The translations under genes were made by a program, and so were the position numbers. Below are positions 25,973 through 38,063 of a stretch of DNA of 64,000 nucleotides, in pieces. Under the pieces are notes generated by a model. That model did not search any database, was not told the DNA's origin, and worked only from the letters and a program-made list of their open reading frames with translations. The stretch spans positions 62,001 through 126,000 of the forward strand of contig NZ_SLXW01000002.1 in the NCBI RefSeq assembly GCF_004341085.1, given 5' to 3'. The DNA comes from Sphingomonas sp. PP-CE-1G-424 (GTDB lineage Bacteria > Pseudomonadota > Alphaproteobacteria > Sphingomonadales > Sphingomonadaceae). Every line of letters starts with the position of its first letter. The first letter of the stretch is position 1.

Positions 25973-27764
25973 GCGGCGCGCATTTGGCGGTCAGCCAGGC
26001 GCGATCCTCCGCATCGGTCATTTCCGGGGTCAGGACCCCCAGCACCTGTGCGTGATAATCGTCGACCCATTGGCGTTCTGCCGCGGTCAGCAGCGTCGGC
26101 TCGATCAGCGTGCGTTCGATCGGGCAGAAGGTGAGCGTCTCAAAGCCGAGCATCGCGCGGTCGGCGCCGGGGATCGCGCGCGGTTCGATCAGGATCAGGT
26201 TCTCGATGCGGATGCCGTATTCGCCGGCCTTGTAGTAGCCGGGCTCGTTGGAGAGCATCATGCCGGCGCGCAGGGGTTCCATCGCGGCGCCGCCGGGGTA
26301 GTTGGGCGCGGCGATCCGCTGCGGGCCTTCGTGGACCGCGAGATACGAACCGACGCCGTGGCCGGTGCCGTGGCCGAAATCGAGGCCGGCTTCCCAGAGC
26401 GGACGGCGGGCAAAGGCGTCGATCTGGCCGCCCATCGTGCCGTCGGGAAAGACTGCGGTAGCGATGCCGATATGGCCCTTGAGGACGCGCGTGAAGCGGT
26501 CGCGCATCTCGTCGGTCGGTTCGCCGATCGGCATGACGCGCGTGACGTCGGTGGTGCCGTCCGCATACTGGCCGCCGGAGTCGATCAGGTAGAGCTGGCC
26601 GGGTTCGATCGGTGCGCTCGATTCCTCGGTGACGTGGTAATGCGGGATCGCGCCGTGGGGGCCGGTAGCGGAGATCGTGTCGAACGACGTGTCCTTCAGG
26701 ACGCCGGTCTGTTCGCGGAACACGAGCAGCTTGGCGGCGGCGGTGAGTTCGGTTTGCCCCCCCCTCACGCATTCGGTTTCGACCCAGCGGAGGAAGCGCG
26801 CGAGCGCGGCGCCGTCGCGGGCGGAGGCAGCGCGGTGGCCGGCGATCTCGACGGGATTCTTGATCGCCTTGGCGAGGACGACGGGATCGCGCAGCGGCAG
26901 GATCTTCGCGCCACCCGCCTGCAGTGCCTGTGTGATCGCGGCGACGGCGCGTTCGGGGTCGGCGGCGACGCGCTTGCCGGCATAGGTGCCGAGGGCCGCT
27001 GAGAACGCGCTGCGATCATGGAGGCGGACCGCGTTGCCGAGATGCTGGCGGACCGCGTCGTCGAGCTTGTCGGGGGCGACGAAGAGGTCGGTGGTGCCGT
27101 CCGCGCCGACGATCGCATAGGACAGCGCGACGGGGGTATGATCGACGTCGTTGCCGCGCACGTTGAGTGCCCAGGCGATCGAATCGAGTGCGGTTAGGAC
27201 GACCGCGTCGGCCTTGTGCTCGGACAGCCAGTCGGCGATCTTTGCACGCTTCGCTGCGGAGGATGCGCCGGTGAACTGGTCGGGCTGGACGGTGAGCTTG
27301 GCGGGCGAGGGGGCGGGGCGGTCGGTCCAGATCGCGTCGACCGGGTTGGCGTCGACCGCGACCAGCGTCGCGCCGCGATCGGCGAGCGCGGCGGTCGCGT
27401 CGGCGACCCAACCGCCGGTGTGCAGCCACGGGTCGTAGCCGATCCGACCGCCCTCGGGTGCATGCTGGCCGAGCCACGCGGCGGGGCTGGTCTGCGGCAC
27501 GTCGGCATACGCCCACAGCGCGCCGTCCACCTGGTCGCGGACCTGGATCGTGTAGCGGCCATCGGTGAAGATCGCGGCGCGATCGGCAAGCACGACCGCC
27601 GTCCCGGCCGAGCCGCCGAACCCGGTCAGCCAGCCGAGACGCTGCGCGTAACCGCCGACATATTCGCTCATATGCTCGTCGGTCAGCGGGATCACGAAGC
27701 CGTCGAGGCGGTCGGTTGCGAGCTGTACGCGCAGGGCGGCGAGGCGGTCGGTCGGGGTCGGCAT
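25965..27764 (-). CDS. pepP: Xaa-Pro aminopeptidase (M24B)
   Basis: A 599-residue three-domain aminopeptidase P of the long type: two creatinase-like N-terminal domains (about 1-300) and a C-terminal pita-bread domain. The dinuclear-metal ligands are visible in the expected order: Asp residues in LIDSGGQYADGTTDVTR, His in HGTGHGVG, Glu in NEPGYY and a final Glu in the FETLTFCP stretch. It releases N-terminal residues preceding proline in the cytoplasm. The hydroxyproline cluster is more than 20 kb away, so no link is implied. Divergent from the small exported protein at 27991 across 226 bp. Confidence 0.93.
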   Translation of the reverse strand: MPTPTDRLAALRVQLATDRLDGFVIPLTDEHMSEYVGGYAQRLGWLTGFGGSAGTAVVLADRAAIFTDGRYTIQVRDQVDGALWAYADVPQTSPAAWLGQHAPEGGRIGYDPWLHTGGWVADATAALADRGATLVAVDANPVDAIWTDRPAPSPAKLTVQPDQFTGASSAAKRAKIADWLSEHKADAVVLTALDSIAWALNVRGNDVDHTPVALSYAIVGADGTTDLFVAPDKLDDAVRQHLGNAVRLHDRSAFSAALGTYAGKRVAADPERAVAAITQALQAGGAKILPLRDPVVLAKAIKNPVEIAGHRAASARDGAALARFLRWVETECVRGGQTELTAAAKLLVFREQTGVLKDTSFDTISATGPHGAIPHYHVTEESSAPIEPGQLYLIDSGGQYADGTTDVTRVMPIGEPTDEMRDRFTRVLKGHIGIATAVFPDGTMGGQIDAFARRPLWEAGLDFGHGTGHGVGSYLAVHEGPQRIAAPNYPGGAAMEPLRAGMMLSNEPGYYKAGEYGIRIENLILIEPRAIPGADRAMLGFETLTFCPIERTLIEPTLLTAAERQWVDDYHAQVLGVLTPEMTDAEDRAWLTAKCAPLS

Positions 27765-27990
27765 GGGGCGGACTCTCTGGTCTGGAAATGGCGCGTGGGC
27801 GGCAAAGCAGCGCGATAGCAGCTCGGTCGGTTCCGGGCGACAGTTTCGGGAAACGAGAGGCCGATCCGGATTATCGAGCGTGGGCGGGTATCGTACTCTT
27901 CGATCAGGATGCCCGCCTCACGGGAGCCGTTCAGCTTGGCGGGCGTACACGGCGTGCCGCATCGATCCGCGATGCCGCAAGGAGTGTCCG

Positions 27991-28377
27991 ATGAAAGCCG
28001 TGTTTGCCGTAGCCCTCGCCGTCGCCGCCCCCATTTTCGCTACTGGCGGTGCCGACGCGCAGTCGTTGAAGCAGACCTATCCGAGCTGCGATATCCCCGC
28101 TCAGCACGCGCTGAAGGCCGAGACCGGCGGCAGCATCAAGGATGCCCGACAAGCGCACATATCGATGCGCGCGAACATCCTCGAAGCGGACCTCGGCACC
28201 GCCCGCAAGGCACGCCGGCTGACGCAGCGACAGACCGACACGCTGTTCAAGCGGGTCGAGGCGGTGCGCCATGCGACCGACCGTTTCGTGAAGAAACAGG
28301 GCTTCCTCAGCGCCGCCGAGCGCGCCAGCTACGATCGCGAGCTGGACGCCGTGGCGATGCGGATCTGTCGCTCATGA
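27991..28377 (+). CDS. Small exported helical protein, unknown function
   Basis: A 128-residue protein with a signal peptide (cleavage near GGADA-QS) and an AAGGAG site seven bases before the ATG. The mature part is mostly helical and basic (TARKARRLTQRQTDTLFKRVEAV) with two cysteines (PSCDIP and RICRS) near its two ends, possibly disulfide-linked. I recognise no family. It lies alone between the aminopeptidase and the convergent chemoreceptor gene. Confidence 0.75.
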   Translation: MKAVFAVALAVAAPIFATGGADAQSLKQTYPSCDIPAQHALKAETGGSIKDARQAHISMRANILEADLGTARKARRLTQRQTDTLFKRVEAVRHATDRFVKKQGFLSAAERASYDRELDAVAMRICRS

Positions 28378-28415
28378 GCCGTTGATCGGAGATCGCCCTG
28401 CGAACGGTCGACCGG

Positions 28416-29747
28416 TCAGGCATAGGCGGCCTGCGACGCATAGTCCGGTTTGCGTGCGGTCGACCGTGAACCGTCACCGCGCGCTATCTTGAAGCTCGCG
28501 GCCTGGGTGGACAGCGAGCGCACTTCGTTCGCGAGATTGCGCGCGGCGGCTGAGGTTTCCTCGACCATCGCTGCGTTCTGCTGCGTCGACTGGTCCATCG
28601 TGCCGATCGCCGTGGAGATTTCGGTGATCGCCGCCGACTGTGCCTGATTGTCCGCGGCCATCGTCGCGAGCAGTTCGTGCACCTCGGCGACGTCGTCGAC
28701 GATGGTGCTCAGCGCGCCATCGACGCGCGTCACCGCCTCGACCGCGGTCACGACCTCGGTCTGTGTGACGGTCAGCTGATCGCGTGCGCGCTTGGCTTCT
28801 TCCTCGGCACGCATCGCCAGCGCCGAGACGAGGTCGGCGACCACCGCGAAGCCACGCCCTGCGTCACCCGCACGTCCAGCCTCGACCGCGGCGTTCATCG
28901 CCAGCACGCGCGTCTGGAACGCGATCTTGTCGAGCCCTTCGATCACGCTGTCGATGCCCTTGGCGCTCTCCGACACCCGCCCCATAGCCTGCACGGCTTC
29001 TTCCGCCACCGTTCGCCCGCTGCCGACCGTCGCGATGGTCTGGTTCGCGCGCTGGACGGTGCGGGTCGCGGCTGCCGCCGATGCGCGGAGCCGCGCGTCC
29101 ATCTGCGTCACCGAGGCGGTGGTTTCCTCCAGCGACGCCGCATTGCTCTCGGTACGCCGGGCAAGATCTTCCGAGGCCTGGGCGATCTCGCCCGAGCCGG
29201 TCTGGATGCTCGCCGCGCTGTCCGATACCGAACCGATCAGGTTGCGCATCGAGTCGATCGCGGCGTTGAAGTCGGTCTTCAACGGCAGATATTCCGGCAT
29301 CAGGTCGGCAGTGATGCTGGCGGTCAGATCGCCACGGCCGAATTTTTCGAGGTGGTCGCGGAAGACCGCGATCATCTCGTCCTGCGCGGCGGATTGCTTG
29401 AGCCTTGCCGCCGCCGTCTCTCGAAACGAGAACATCGCCTTGGTCATCCGACCGACGCAATCCCGATACGCGGTGTGAGCGATCGGCGCGTCAAGGTCGC
29501 CCTTGGCGAGCGCTTCCATGCGGACGACGGTGGAAACGTACGGATCGCACACGGCCGTTCGGATCCGGGCGCCCGCGCAGCCCGCAGCGATCGTGATCGC
29601 GGCTCCCAGGGCCAGACCGACGATCGGGTAGCCCGCAACCGCCGCCACGAAGGTCGTCATCACGCCAAGCGCGACCAAGAGGGTCATACCGGTGAACGCG
29701 ATCATCATCTTCTGACGGATCGGCGCAACCTCCTGAAACCACAGCAA
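28416..29747 (-). CDS. Methyl-accepting chemotaxis protein without periplasmic sensor domain
   Basis: A 443-residue chemoreceptor. Two hydrophobic segments near the N-terminus are separated only by a very short turn, followed by a HAMP-like linker and a long coiled-coil signalling domain. The hairpin tip reads [33 protein letters not shown] in its conserved core. TTG 29747 is chosen because GGAG sits seven bases upstream; GTG 29810 has no visible site. The conserved tip sequence predicts interaction with CheA/CheW. Lack of an extracellular domain implies sensing of cytoplasmic or membrane state, or signalling through partners. No che genes are adjacent. Confidence 0.85.
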   Translation of the reverse strand: MLWFQEVAPIRQKMMIAFTGMTLLVALGVMTTFVAAVAGYPIVGLALGAAITIAAGCAGARIRTAVCDPYVSTVVRMEALAKGDLDAPIAHTAYRDCVGRMTKAMFSFRETAAARLKQSAAQDEMIAVFRDHLEKFGRGDLTASITADLMPEYLPLKTDFNAAIDSMRNLIGSVSDSAASIQTGSGEIAQASEDLARRTESNAASLEETTASVTQMDARLRASAAAATRTVQRANQTIATVGSGRTVAEEAVQAMGRVSESAKGIDSVIEGLDKIAFQTRVLAMNAAVEAGRAGDAGRGFAVVADLVSALAMRAEEEAKRARDQLTVTQTEVVTAVEAVTRVDGALSTIVDDVAEVHELLATMAADNQAQSAAITEISTAIGTMDQSTQQNAAMVEETSAAARNLANEVRSLSTQAASFKIARGDGSRSTARKPDYASQAAYA

Positions 29748-29934
29748 TCTATTTCTCCGCTTTGTAAACAACACACATTCTAGGCGAACCTGCGGTGAGT
29801 TTAGGTCCACAACGGCAATAAATTCTTCATACTCTGCTTAACGGTCTGTTAGGGGGTTTTGAGTGGCGGACGGGTCCGTATCCCGCACGGGGACGGGCGT
29901 TGGCTTCCGTCGGCTGCCCGGCTAACACACCGGC

Positions 29935-31989
29935 ATGACCACGCCCCCCATCGCCGAACAGCGCCCGCACAGCTTCACCACGCATGGCGTGACGATCGAG
30001 GATCCCTATGCGTGGCTGAAGGACCCGAACTATCCGGAGGTCGATGACGCCAACGTGCTCGCGTATCTTGCCGCTGAGAACGCATATTTCGAAGAGCAGA
30101 TGGCGCCGCACGAAGCGCTCACCGACACGATCTACGAAGAGATGAAGGCGCGCATCAAGGAGGACGAATCCTCGGTGCCGCAGAAGGATGGCGATTGGCT
30201 CTACTGGACCGCGTACGAGACCGGCGGGCAGTACAAGAAATGGTGGCGCAAGCCCGTCGCGGGTGGTGACGACGAGCTGTTGCTCGACGAGCCGGCGCTG
30301 GCGGAGGGGCACGAGTATTTCCGGCTCGGGGCGTTCTCGATCAGCAATGACGGGCGGTATCTCGCCTATGCGATCGACGACAATGGGAGCGAGCGGTTCG
30401 AGGTTCGGGTCAAGGACCTGGATACCGGCGAGCATCTGCCCGACGTGATCCCGGGGATGCTCAGCGAGATCGTCTGGACCGCGGACGATGCGGGCTTCCT
30501 GTACGGGCTGGCGAACGAGCAGTGGCGCACGGACAATGCGCGGTTCCACCGGCTGGGGACGCCGATCTCCGAGGACGTCGTGCTGTTCCACGAGGAAGAC
30601 GAGGGCTTTCGCGTCGGCGTCGGCGAGACGAGTTCGCGCAAGTGGATCGTGATCGCGACCAGCGATCATGTGACGAGCGAGCTGTATCTGTTGCCTGCGC
30701 ACGAGCCTCTGGCGGTGCCGATCCTCGTTTCGGCGCGGAAGGTGGGCCGCGAATATGATGTGGACGAGCATGACGGGACGCTGTTCATCCATACCAACGA
30801 CGTGGATCCGAACTTCCGGCTTTGCACCGCGCTGGTCGAGGAGCCGGATGCGTGGAGCGAGCTGATCCCGGCCTCGCCGCATTTCTATATGACGGGCGTG
30901 GAGTGCTATCAGGACTTCTTCGTCGTCGACGGGCGCGAGGACGGGCTCGATCAGATCGCGATCCACCGGTACGAGACGCCGACCGAGGGCAAGCGGATCG
31001 ACTTTCCCGAGGCGAGCTATGTCGCGGGACTGGGGGACAATCCCGAATACGACATGACGGTGCTGCGGCTTGGGTATGAGTCGATGGTCACGCCTGGGAC
31101 GGTGTACGACTATGACGTCGATACCGGCGAGCGGACGATGCTCAAGGTGCAGGAAATCCCGAGCGGCTACGACGCGGCGAAATACGCGACCGAGCGGCTG
31201 AAGATTACCGCGCGGGACGGGACGGATATCCCCGTTTCGATCGTGTATCCGGCGGGGTTCGTGCGCGACGGGTCGGCGCCCTTGTTCCTCTATGCGTATG
31301 GCGCGTACGGCTATGCGATCCCGCCGGGCTTCTCGACCGGGCGGATGAGCCTGCTCGATCGCGGGTTTGCCTATGCGATCGCGCATATCCGTGGCGGCGA
31401 TGATCTGGGCCAGCAATGGTATCTGGATGGCAAGCTCGAGAAGCGCGCGAACACGTTCAACGATTTCGTCGATGTCGCGAAGGCGCTGGTCGACGCGAAG
31501 TGGACGTCGGCGGGGAAGATCGCGATCGCCGGGCGGTCGGCTGGCGGCGAGCTGATGGGGGCGGTGGTCAACTCCGATCCCGAGCTGTGGGGCGCGGTGA
31601 TCGCGGATGTGCCGTTCGTCGACGTGCTCAACACGATGCTCGACGAGAGCCTGCCGCTGACGCCGGGCGAGTGGCCGGAGTGGGGGAACCCGATCGAGGA
31701 CGAGGCTGCGTTCGAGCTGATCCGGTCGTATTCGCCGTACGACAACGTCAAGGCGCAGGCTTATCCACCGATGTTCATCAGCGGCGGGTTGAACGATCCG
31801 CGCGTGACCTATTGGGAGCCGGCGAAGTGGGCGGCCAAGCTGCGGTTGATGAAGACCGACGATAACGTGCTGTTGCTCAAGACCAACATGGGCGCGGGGC
31901 ATGGCGGCAAGTCGGGGCGGTTCGAGTCGTTGCGCGAGGGCGCGGAGGAACACGCGTTCGTGCTGTGGCAGCTGGGCGTCGTGGGGTGA
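29935..31989 (+). CDS. ptrB: Oligopeptidase B (S9A prolyl oligopeptidase family)
   Basis: A 684-residue serine peptidase with an N-terminal seven-bladed propeller (about 70-400) and a C-terminal alpha/beta-hydrolase domain. The nucleophile Ser535 lies in GRSAGG, and the catalytic His is in the GAGHGGKSGRF stretch near the C-terminus. FLYAYGAYG and EWPEWGNP are typical of oligopeptidase B, which cuts short peptides after Lys/Arg in the cytoplasm; length fits the family. The stop overlaps the start of the thioesterase gene by four bases (GTGA), so the two form an operon. Confidence 0.93.
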   Translation: MTTPPIAEQRPHSFTTHGVTIEDPYAWLKDPNYPEVDDANVLAYLAAENAYFEEQMAPHEALTDTIYEEMKARIKEDESSVPQKDGDWLYWTAYETGGQYKKWWRKPVAGGDDELLLDEPALAEGHEYFRLGAFSISNDGRYLAYAIDDNGSERFEVRVKDLDTGEHLPDVIPGMLSEIVWTADDAGFLYGLANEQWRTDNARFHRLGTPISEDVVLFHEEDEGFRVGVGETSSRKWIVIATSDHVTSELYLLPAHEPLAVPILVSARKVGREYDVDEHDGTLFIHTNDVDPNFRLCTALVEEPDAWSELIPASPHFYMTGVECYQDFFVVDGREDGLDQIAIHRYETPTEGKRIDFPEASYVAGLGDNPEYDMTVLRLGYESMVTPGTVYDYDVDTGERTMLKVQEIPSGYDAAKYATERLKITARDGTDIPVSIVYPAGFVRDGSAPLFLYAYGAYGYAIPPGFSTGRMSLLDRGFAYAIAHIRGGDDLGQQWYLDGKLEKRANTFNDFVDVAKALVDAKWTSAGKIAIAGRSAGGELMGAVVNSDPELWGAVIADVPFVDVLNTMLDESLPLTPGEWPEWGNPIEDEAAFELIRSYSPYDNVKAQAYPPMFISGGLNDPRVTYWEPAKWAAKLRLMKTDDNVLLLKTNMGAGHGGKSGRFESLREGAEEHAFVLWQLGVVG

Positions 31990-32378
31990 GCCGGTTCACG
32001 CTCTCGATCACGGCGCAGGACGCGGATATCGACGAGCTTGGGCATGTGAACAATGCGGTCTGGGTGCAGTGGATCCAGGCGATCGCGACCGCGCATTGGG
32101 AGGCTGTGGCGCCGGCCGAGCACAAGCTGGCGTATGTGTGGGTCGTGACGCGGCATGAGATCGATTACCGCGGGAGTGTCGTCGCGGGGGAGACGGTCGT
32201 TGGCGAGACTTGGGTCGAGGGGGCGCCTAAGGGGGCTCGGTTTGATCGGCATGTTCGGTTTTTGGGCGGTGACGGGCGGGTGAAGCTGGAGGCGGTTACG
32301 ACCTGGGCTTTGCTGGATCGGGCGACCGGGCGGCTGATGCGGGTGCGCGAGGATGTCGCTGCGCCGTTTTATTCCTAG
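31986..32378 (+). CDS. Hotdog-fold acyl-CoA thioesterase (4HBT family)
   Basis: A 130-residue single hotdog-fold protein. The DELGHVNNAVWVQW motif near the N-terminus matches the 4-hydroxybenzoyl-CoA thioesterase/YbgC-like family, with the active-site Asp/His region intact. The GTG start at 31986 overlaps the upstream stop and gives the family N-terminus. The acyl substrate is unknown. The gene runs straight into an intergenic repeat that may end transcription. Confidence 0.85.
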   Translation: MSRFTLSITAQDADIDELGHVNNAVWVQWIQAIATAHWEAVAPAEHKLAYVWVVTRHEIDYRGSVVAGETVVGETWVEGAPKGARFDRHVRFLGGDGRVKLEAVTTWALLDRATGRLMRVREDVAAPFYS

Positions 32379-32379
32379 T

Positions 32380-32526
32380 CCCTCTACCCTCCGGGGAGAG
32401 GGAGGGAGCGACGTAGTCGCGGAAGGGTGAGGGGTGTTGGGATGCACCGTCCCGAGCCTCATGCCCCTCTCCCTTCCCACCGCAAGCGCTGCGGGCCCCT
32501 TCCCTCTCCCCGGAGGGGCGAGGGAG
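32380..32526. repeat. Palindromic repeat between convergent genes
   Basis: CTCCGGGGAGAGGGAGGGA-type sequence near the left end is complemented by TCCCTCTCCCCGGAGGGG near the right end (about 32488-32518), with further short paired runs between (GGTGAGGGG and CCCCTCTCCC). It fills almost the whole gap between the thioesterase and ppc stops. Its position suggests use as a bidirectional terminator. Confidence 0.8.
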
Positions 32527-32529
32527 TTT

Positions 32530-35205
<2,676 letters not shown>

Positions 35206-35318
35206 GATTCCCTGCTGCGCTGCGGCAGGGATCAGGTCAACCGGGTTTGGGATCGTGAAGGAGTGCGTTCGAATGAAAAACGCTGATCGCGTGTAATTTA
35301 ATGTCGCTTATCGTTTCC

Positions 35319-35400
35319 CGTCATCCTGACGAAAGTCAGGATCCAGAGCCGATAAAGCTGCATGCTATTACCCTGGATCCTGACTTTCGTCAGGATGACG
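35319..35400. repeat. Palindromic repeat, CGTCATCCTGACGAAAGTCAGGAT type, paired copies
   Basis: Two 27-bp arms (35319-35345 and 35374-35400) are exact complements separated by 28 bp. Each arm also contains TCCTGAC-GAAA-GTCAGGA, a hairpin with a GAAA tetraloop. A single copy of the same unit is at 38349 and a variant pair is at 63884. Confidence 0.92.
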
Positions 35401-35413
35401 GAGCAGTAGATGC

Positions 35414-35788
35414 CTAGTTCTTCCGTGACTCCGCGCGCTCTTCCGACGTGACGGTGCCGTCGTGGTTCAGGTCCATCTTGTCGAACCAGGCGAGCGTGCC
35501 TTCGCTCCACTCGATCGCGGTGATGACGCCGTCGTTGTTGCGGTCGAATGCCTTGATGCGGGCATTCGGCGAGGGGAGTTCGTCCTTGGTGATGCGGTCG
35601 TCGCCGTTGCGGTCGAGCGTCCGGAAACGGCGTTCCATGCTGGCGCCGAAATCGAGCCGCGAGGTGACCGAGGGCGGCACGAAGCCGACCGCGTTGGCGT
35701 CGGCCTGCGCGCGCTGCGCGTCCTTGTCGCCGCACGCGGACACCAGAATTCCCGTCGCGGCGAGCGCCGCTACCAGTTTCACCTGCAT
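35414..35788 (-). CDS. EF-hand lipoprotein
   Basis: A 124-residue protein with a lipobox (ILVSACGDK, Cys19), so probably anchored in the outer or inner membrane, followed by three calcium-binding EF-hand loops: DRNGDDRITKDE, DRNNDGVITAIE and DLNHDGTVTSEE. The spacing suggests one pair plus a single loop. The ATG at 35788 gives the lipoprotein signal; the frame extends upstream without it. Function is unknown; such proteins could bind Ca2+ in the envelope. The stop is 208 bp before ppc, on the same strand. Confidence 0.87.
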   Translation of the reverse strand: MQVKLVAALAATGILVSACGDKDAQRAQADANAVGFVPPSVTSRLDFGASMERRFRTLDRNGDDRITKDELPSPNARIKAFDRNNDGVITAIEWSEGTLAWFDKMDLNHDGTVTSEERAESRKN

Positions 35789-35813
35789 AGAATCTCCCGT
35801 CGTATCGATGCCG

Positions 35814-36380
35814 TCAGGCTTCGAGTTCGATGTCCCAGTACAGCCAGTCGTGCCATGTGTCGTGCAGGTAGTTGGGCGGGAAGCTGCGGCCGTGTTCCTG
35901 AAGGTGCCAGTTGGTCGGGCGGATCGCCTCGATATGCAGCGGCATCGCCGCCTGTTTCGGCGTGCGGCCGCCTTTCTTGAGGTTGCAGGGCGAGCAGGCG
36001 GTGACGACGTTCTCCCACGTGGTACGACCGCCTTGCGCGCGGGGGACGACATGGTCGAAGGTGAGATCGCGCAGCTTGCCGCAATATTGGCAGGTGAACT
36101 TGTCGCGCAGGAACAGGTTGAAGCGGGTGAAGGCGGGAAATTGCGACGGTCGGACGAACTGCTTGAGCGCGATCACCGAGGGCAGCTTCAGCGCGAAATT
36201 GGCGCTGCGCACTTCGCGTTCATAGGTGGCGACGATGTCGACGCGGTCGAGGAAGACAGCCTTGACCGCGGTTTGCCACGGCCAGACGCTGAGCGGATAG
36301 TAGGAAAGCGGCGTGTAATCGGCATTGAGCACGAGCGCCGGACAACCATCCGGATGACGCATCAGATCGGGGTGAAACAC
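35814..36380 (-). CDS. HNH endonuclease family protein
   Basis: A 188-residue protein with a C-terminal HNH nuclease core: CQYC zinc knuckle, DHVVPRAQGG (first His), and WENVVTACSPCNLKKGG carrying the second Cys pair and Asn. The N-terminal half (ALVLNADYTPLSYYPLS) is the strongly conserved part of a cyanobacterial/proteobacterial HNH family that is usually chromosomal and not part of a restriction system. GTG 36380 has GGAGGA just upstream; GTG 36392 and ATG 36362 are alternatives. The reaction it carries out is unknown. Confidence 0.85.
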   Translation of the reverse strand: MFHPDLMRHPDGCPALVLNADYTPLSYYPLSVWPWQTAVKAVFLDRVDIVATYEREVRSANFALKLPSVIALKQFVRPSQFPAFTRFNLFLRDKFTCQYCGKLRDLTFDHVVPRAQGGRTTWENVVTACSPCNLKKGGRTPKQAAMPLHIEAIRPTNWHLQEHGRSFPPNYLHDTWHDWLYWDIELEA

Positions 36381-36469
36381 GGCTCCTCCCACTCAGGCTT
36401 CGCAGAGCGCCCTATGGACGACAGCGATGACACCGCCATGACAGCACGGCGCGTGGCGGTCGGTCAAGC

Positions 36470-37303
36470 ATGCTGATCGACGGACCGGTCGTCACGCGGT
36501 TCGCACCGAGCCCGACGGGGCGGTTGCATCTGGGCCACGCGGTGTCGGCGATCCGCGCGCACGATTACGCGCGCGAGCGGGGCGGGCGGTTCCTGCTGCG
36601 GGTCGAGGATATCGATGGGACGCGGAGTCGGCCTGAATTCGTTGCGGGGATTTTGGAGGACCTGGGGTGGCTTGGGTTGGGGTGGGACTCGTTGGTGTTC
36701 CAGTCGGAGCGGTTGGCTACGTATGATGTTGCGCTGGAGGCTTTGAAGGCGCGCGGGCTGGTTTACCCCTGTTTCTGTACGCGGGCGGAGATCGCGGCGA
36801 GTGCCTCTGCGCCGCAGGGGGATGTCGGGCCGGTCTATCCGGGTATTTGTCGCGGTTTGAGCGCGGAGGAGGTCGCTGCGCGGGGCGATGTGGCGCATTG
36901 CTGGCGGCTCGACATGGCAAAGGCTGTGGCGATTGCCGGCGTGCTTGCGTGGCATGATGCGATTGCCGGGACGGTTGTTGCCGATCCGCTGGCGCAGGGG
37001 GATGTCGTGCTGGCGCGGAAGGATGCGCCGGCGAGCTATCATCTGGCGGTGACTCTGGATGATGCGGCGCAGGGGGTGACGGACGTGGTGCGCGGGGTGG
37101 ACCTGTTCGCGGCGACCGACGTGCACCGGGTTTTGCAGGCTTTGCTGGGGTTGGCGGTGCCGGCGTATCATCATCACCCGTTGGTGGTGGATGCCGCGGG
37201 GCGGCGGTTGGCCAAGCGGGATGGGGCTTTGTCGCTGGCGGAGATGCGGGCGGCGGGGGAGGATGGGGTGGTGCTGGCGGCTCGGGTGCGGAGTGAGGGA
37301 TAA
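36470..37303 (+). CDS. gluQ: Glutamyl-Q tRNA(Asp) synthetase
   Basis: A 277-residue truncated glutamyl-tRNA synthetase paralogue without an anticodon-binding domain. It has the class I signature FAPSPTGRLHLGH near the N-terminus and a KMSKS-like RLAKRDG near residue 245. A CxC...Y...C zinc cluster is visible (PCFCTRAE ... YPGICRG). It attaches glutamate to queuosine at position 34 of tRNA-Asp. Later codons favour G-ending choices (ttg, gtt) more than the neighbours. Confidence 0.92.
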   Translation: MLIDGPVVTRFAPSPTGRLHLGHAVSAIRAHDYARERGGRFLLRVEDIDGTRSRPEFVAGILEDLGWLGLGWDSLVFQSERLATYDVALEALKARGLVYPCFCTRAEIAASASAPQGDVGPVYPGICRGLSAEEVAARGDVAHCWRLDMAKAVAIAGVLAWHDAIAGTVVADPLAQGDVVLARKDAPASYHLAVTLDDAAQGVTDVVRGVDLFAATDVHRVLQALLGLAVPAYHHHPLVVDAAGRRLAKRDGALSLAEMRAAGEDGVVLAARVRSEG

Positions 37304-37389
37304 TCGGTTTTCAGCGGTAAGCGCGGAGATCAATCGGTGCTTGCAACTTTCGGCAGCGGTGCAGTCGTAAACGGTCGCAGTCTGCACTT

Positions 37390-37450
37390 CCTTGTTCTCC
37401 CGCAAAGGCGGGAGCCCAGACTGGGTCCCCGCCTTCGCGGGGAAACAAGG
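37390..37450. repeat. Palindromic repeat, CCTTGTT-CCCGC...GCGGGG-AACAAGG type
   Basis: CCTTGTTCTCCCGCAAAGGC at the left end is complemented by CCTTCGCGGGGAAACAAGG at the right end, with GGGAGCCCAG/CTGGGTCCC in the middle. A related copy sits inside the coding region at 48702. Confidence 0.85.
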
Positions 37451-37475
37451 AGGAGGGTACGACGCCTATAACGTG

Positions 37476-37584
37476 CCACTACCCCGGTGAAGGCCGGGGC
37501 CCAGTTGGGGGACGTTGCCAACTGATCGCAGCGCTTCGTTACTGCGACCTTTCCAACTGGGCGCCGGCCTTCGCCGGGGTGGTG
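37476..37584. repeat. Second palindromic repeat in the same gap
   Basis: ACCCCGGTGAAGGCCGGGGC (37481-37500) with CCCAGTTGG, and CCAACTGGGCGCCGGCCTTC followed by GCCGGGGTGGTG (37553-37584), form near-complementary arms about 40 bp apart. With the previous repeat it occupies most of the 326-bp gap 37304-37629, which contains no gene. Confidence 0.8.
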
Positions 37585-37629
37585 CTTCTTCTGGGTGGTG
37601 CTGATTTGCATTTGACGAGGACGCTGCTG

Positions 37630-37980
37630 CTAAAGCTCGATCCCCAACCTTGGCGCCGCCCACGTCATCGCCGCATACAGCGCGATCGTCAGTACGCACC
37701 CTGCCACCAGCGACACCCAGAACGGCGCACCATGTCGCAACAGCGCCGGGATCAGCAGGAACATCGGCAGCGACGGCAGCACGTACCAGAAGGTCGCGCC
37801 GGCGTGTGCGGCCATCGTCCGCGGGTCGGGCTTGTCGCGCCAGAGCCAGATCATGCCGAGCACCGACACCAGCGGCAGCGATGCCACGAGCGCGCCAAAG
37901 CCGGGATAGCGCTTGGCGATCTCCGACGCGGCGGCGATAAGAATGCCGGAAATCAGGGCTTTCAGCGTCAAGTATAACAT
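37630..37980 (-). CDS. DUF3147-like membrane protein
   Basis: A 116-residue protein with four hydrophobic segments and no soluble domain. The pattern (EIAKRYPGFGALVASLPLVSVLGMIWLWRD in its core) resembles the DUF3147 family of small integral membrane proteins. Function unknown. It is divergent from the twin-helix protein at 38064. Confidence 0.8.
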   Translation of the reverse strand: MLYLTLKALISGILIAAASEIAKRYPGFGALVASLPLVSVLGMIWLWRDKPDPRTMAAHAGATFWYVLPSLPMFLLIPALLRHGAPFWVSLVAGCVLTIALYAAMTWAAPRLGIEL

Positions 37981-38063
37981 GCAGCATTTGCACGCATCAC
38001 GAAGGGTTCCGCAACACTGCTACGGCCATTGCTAGCAGCATCCGGTGCGCTTACATTCCCTTC

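Noticed and set aside
29748..29810. Upstream GTG start for the chemoreceptor
   Set aside because: No ribosome site near it, while TTG 29747 has GGAG at the right distance.
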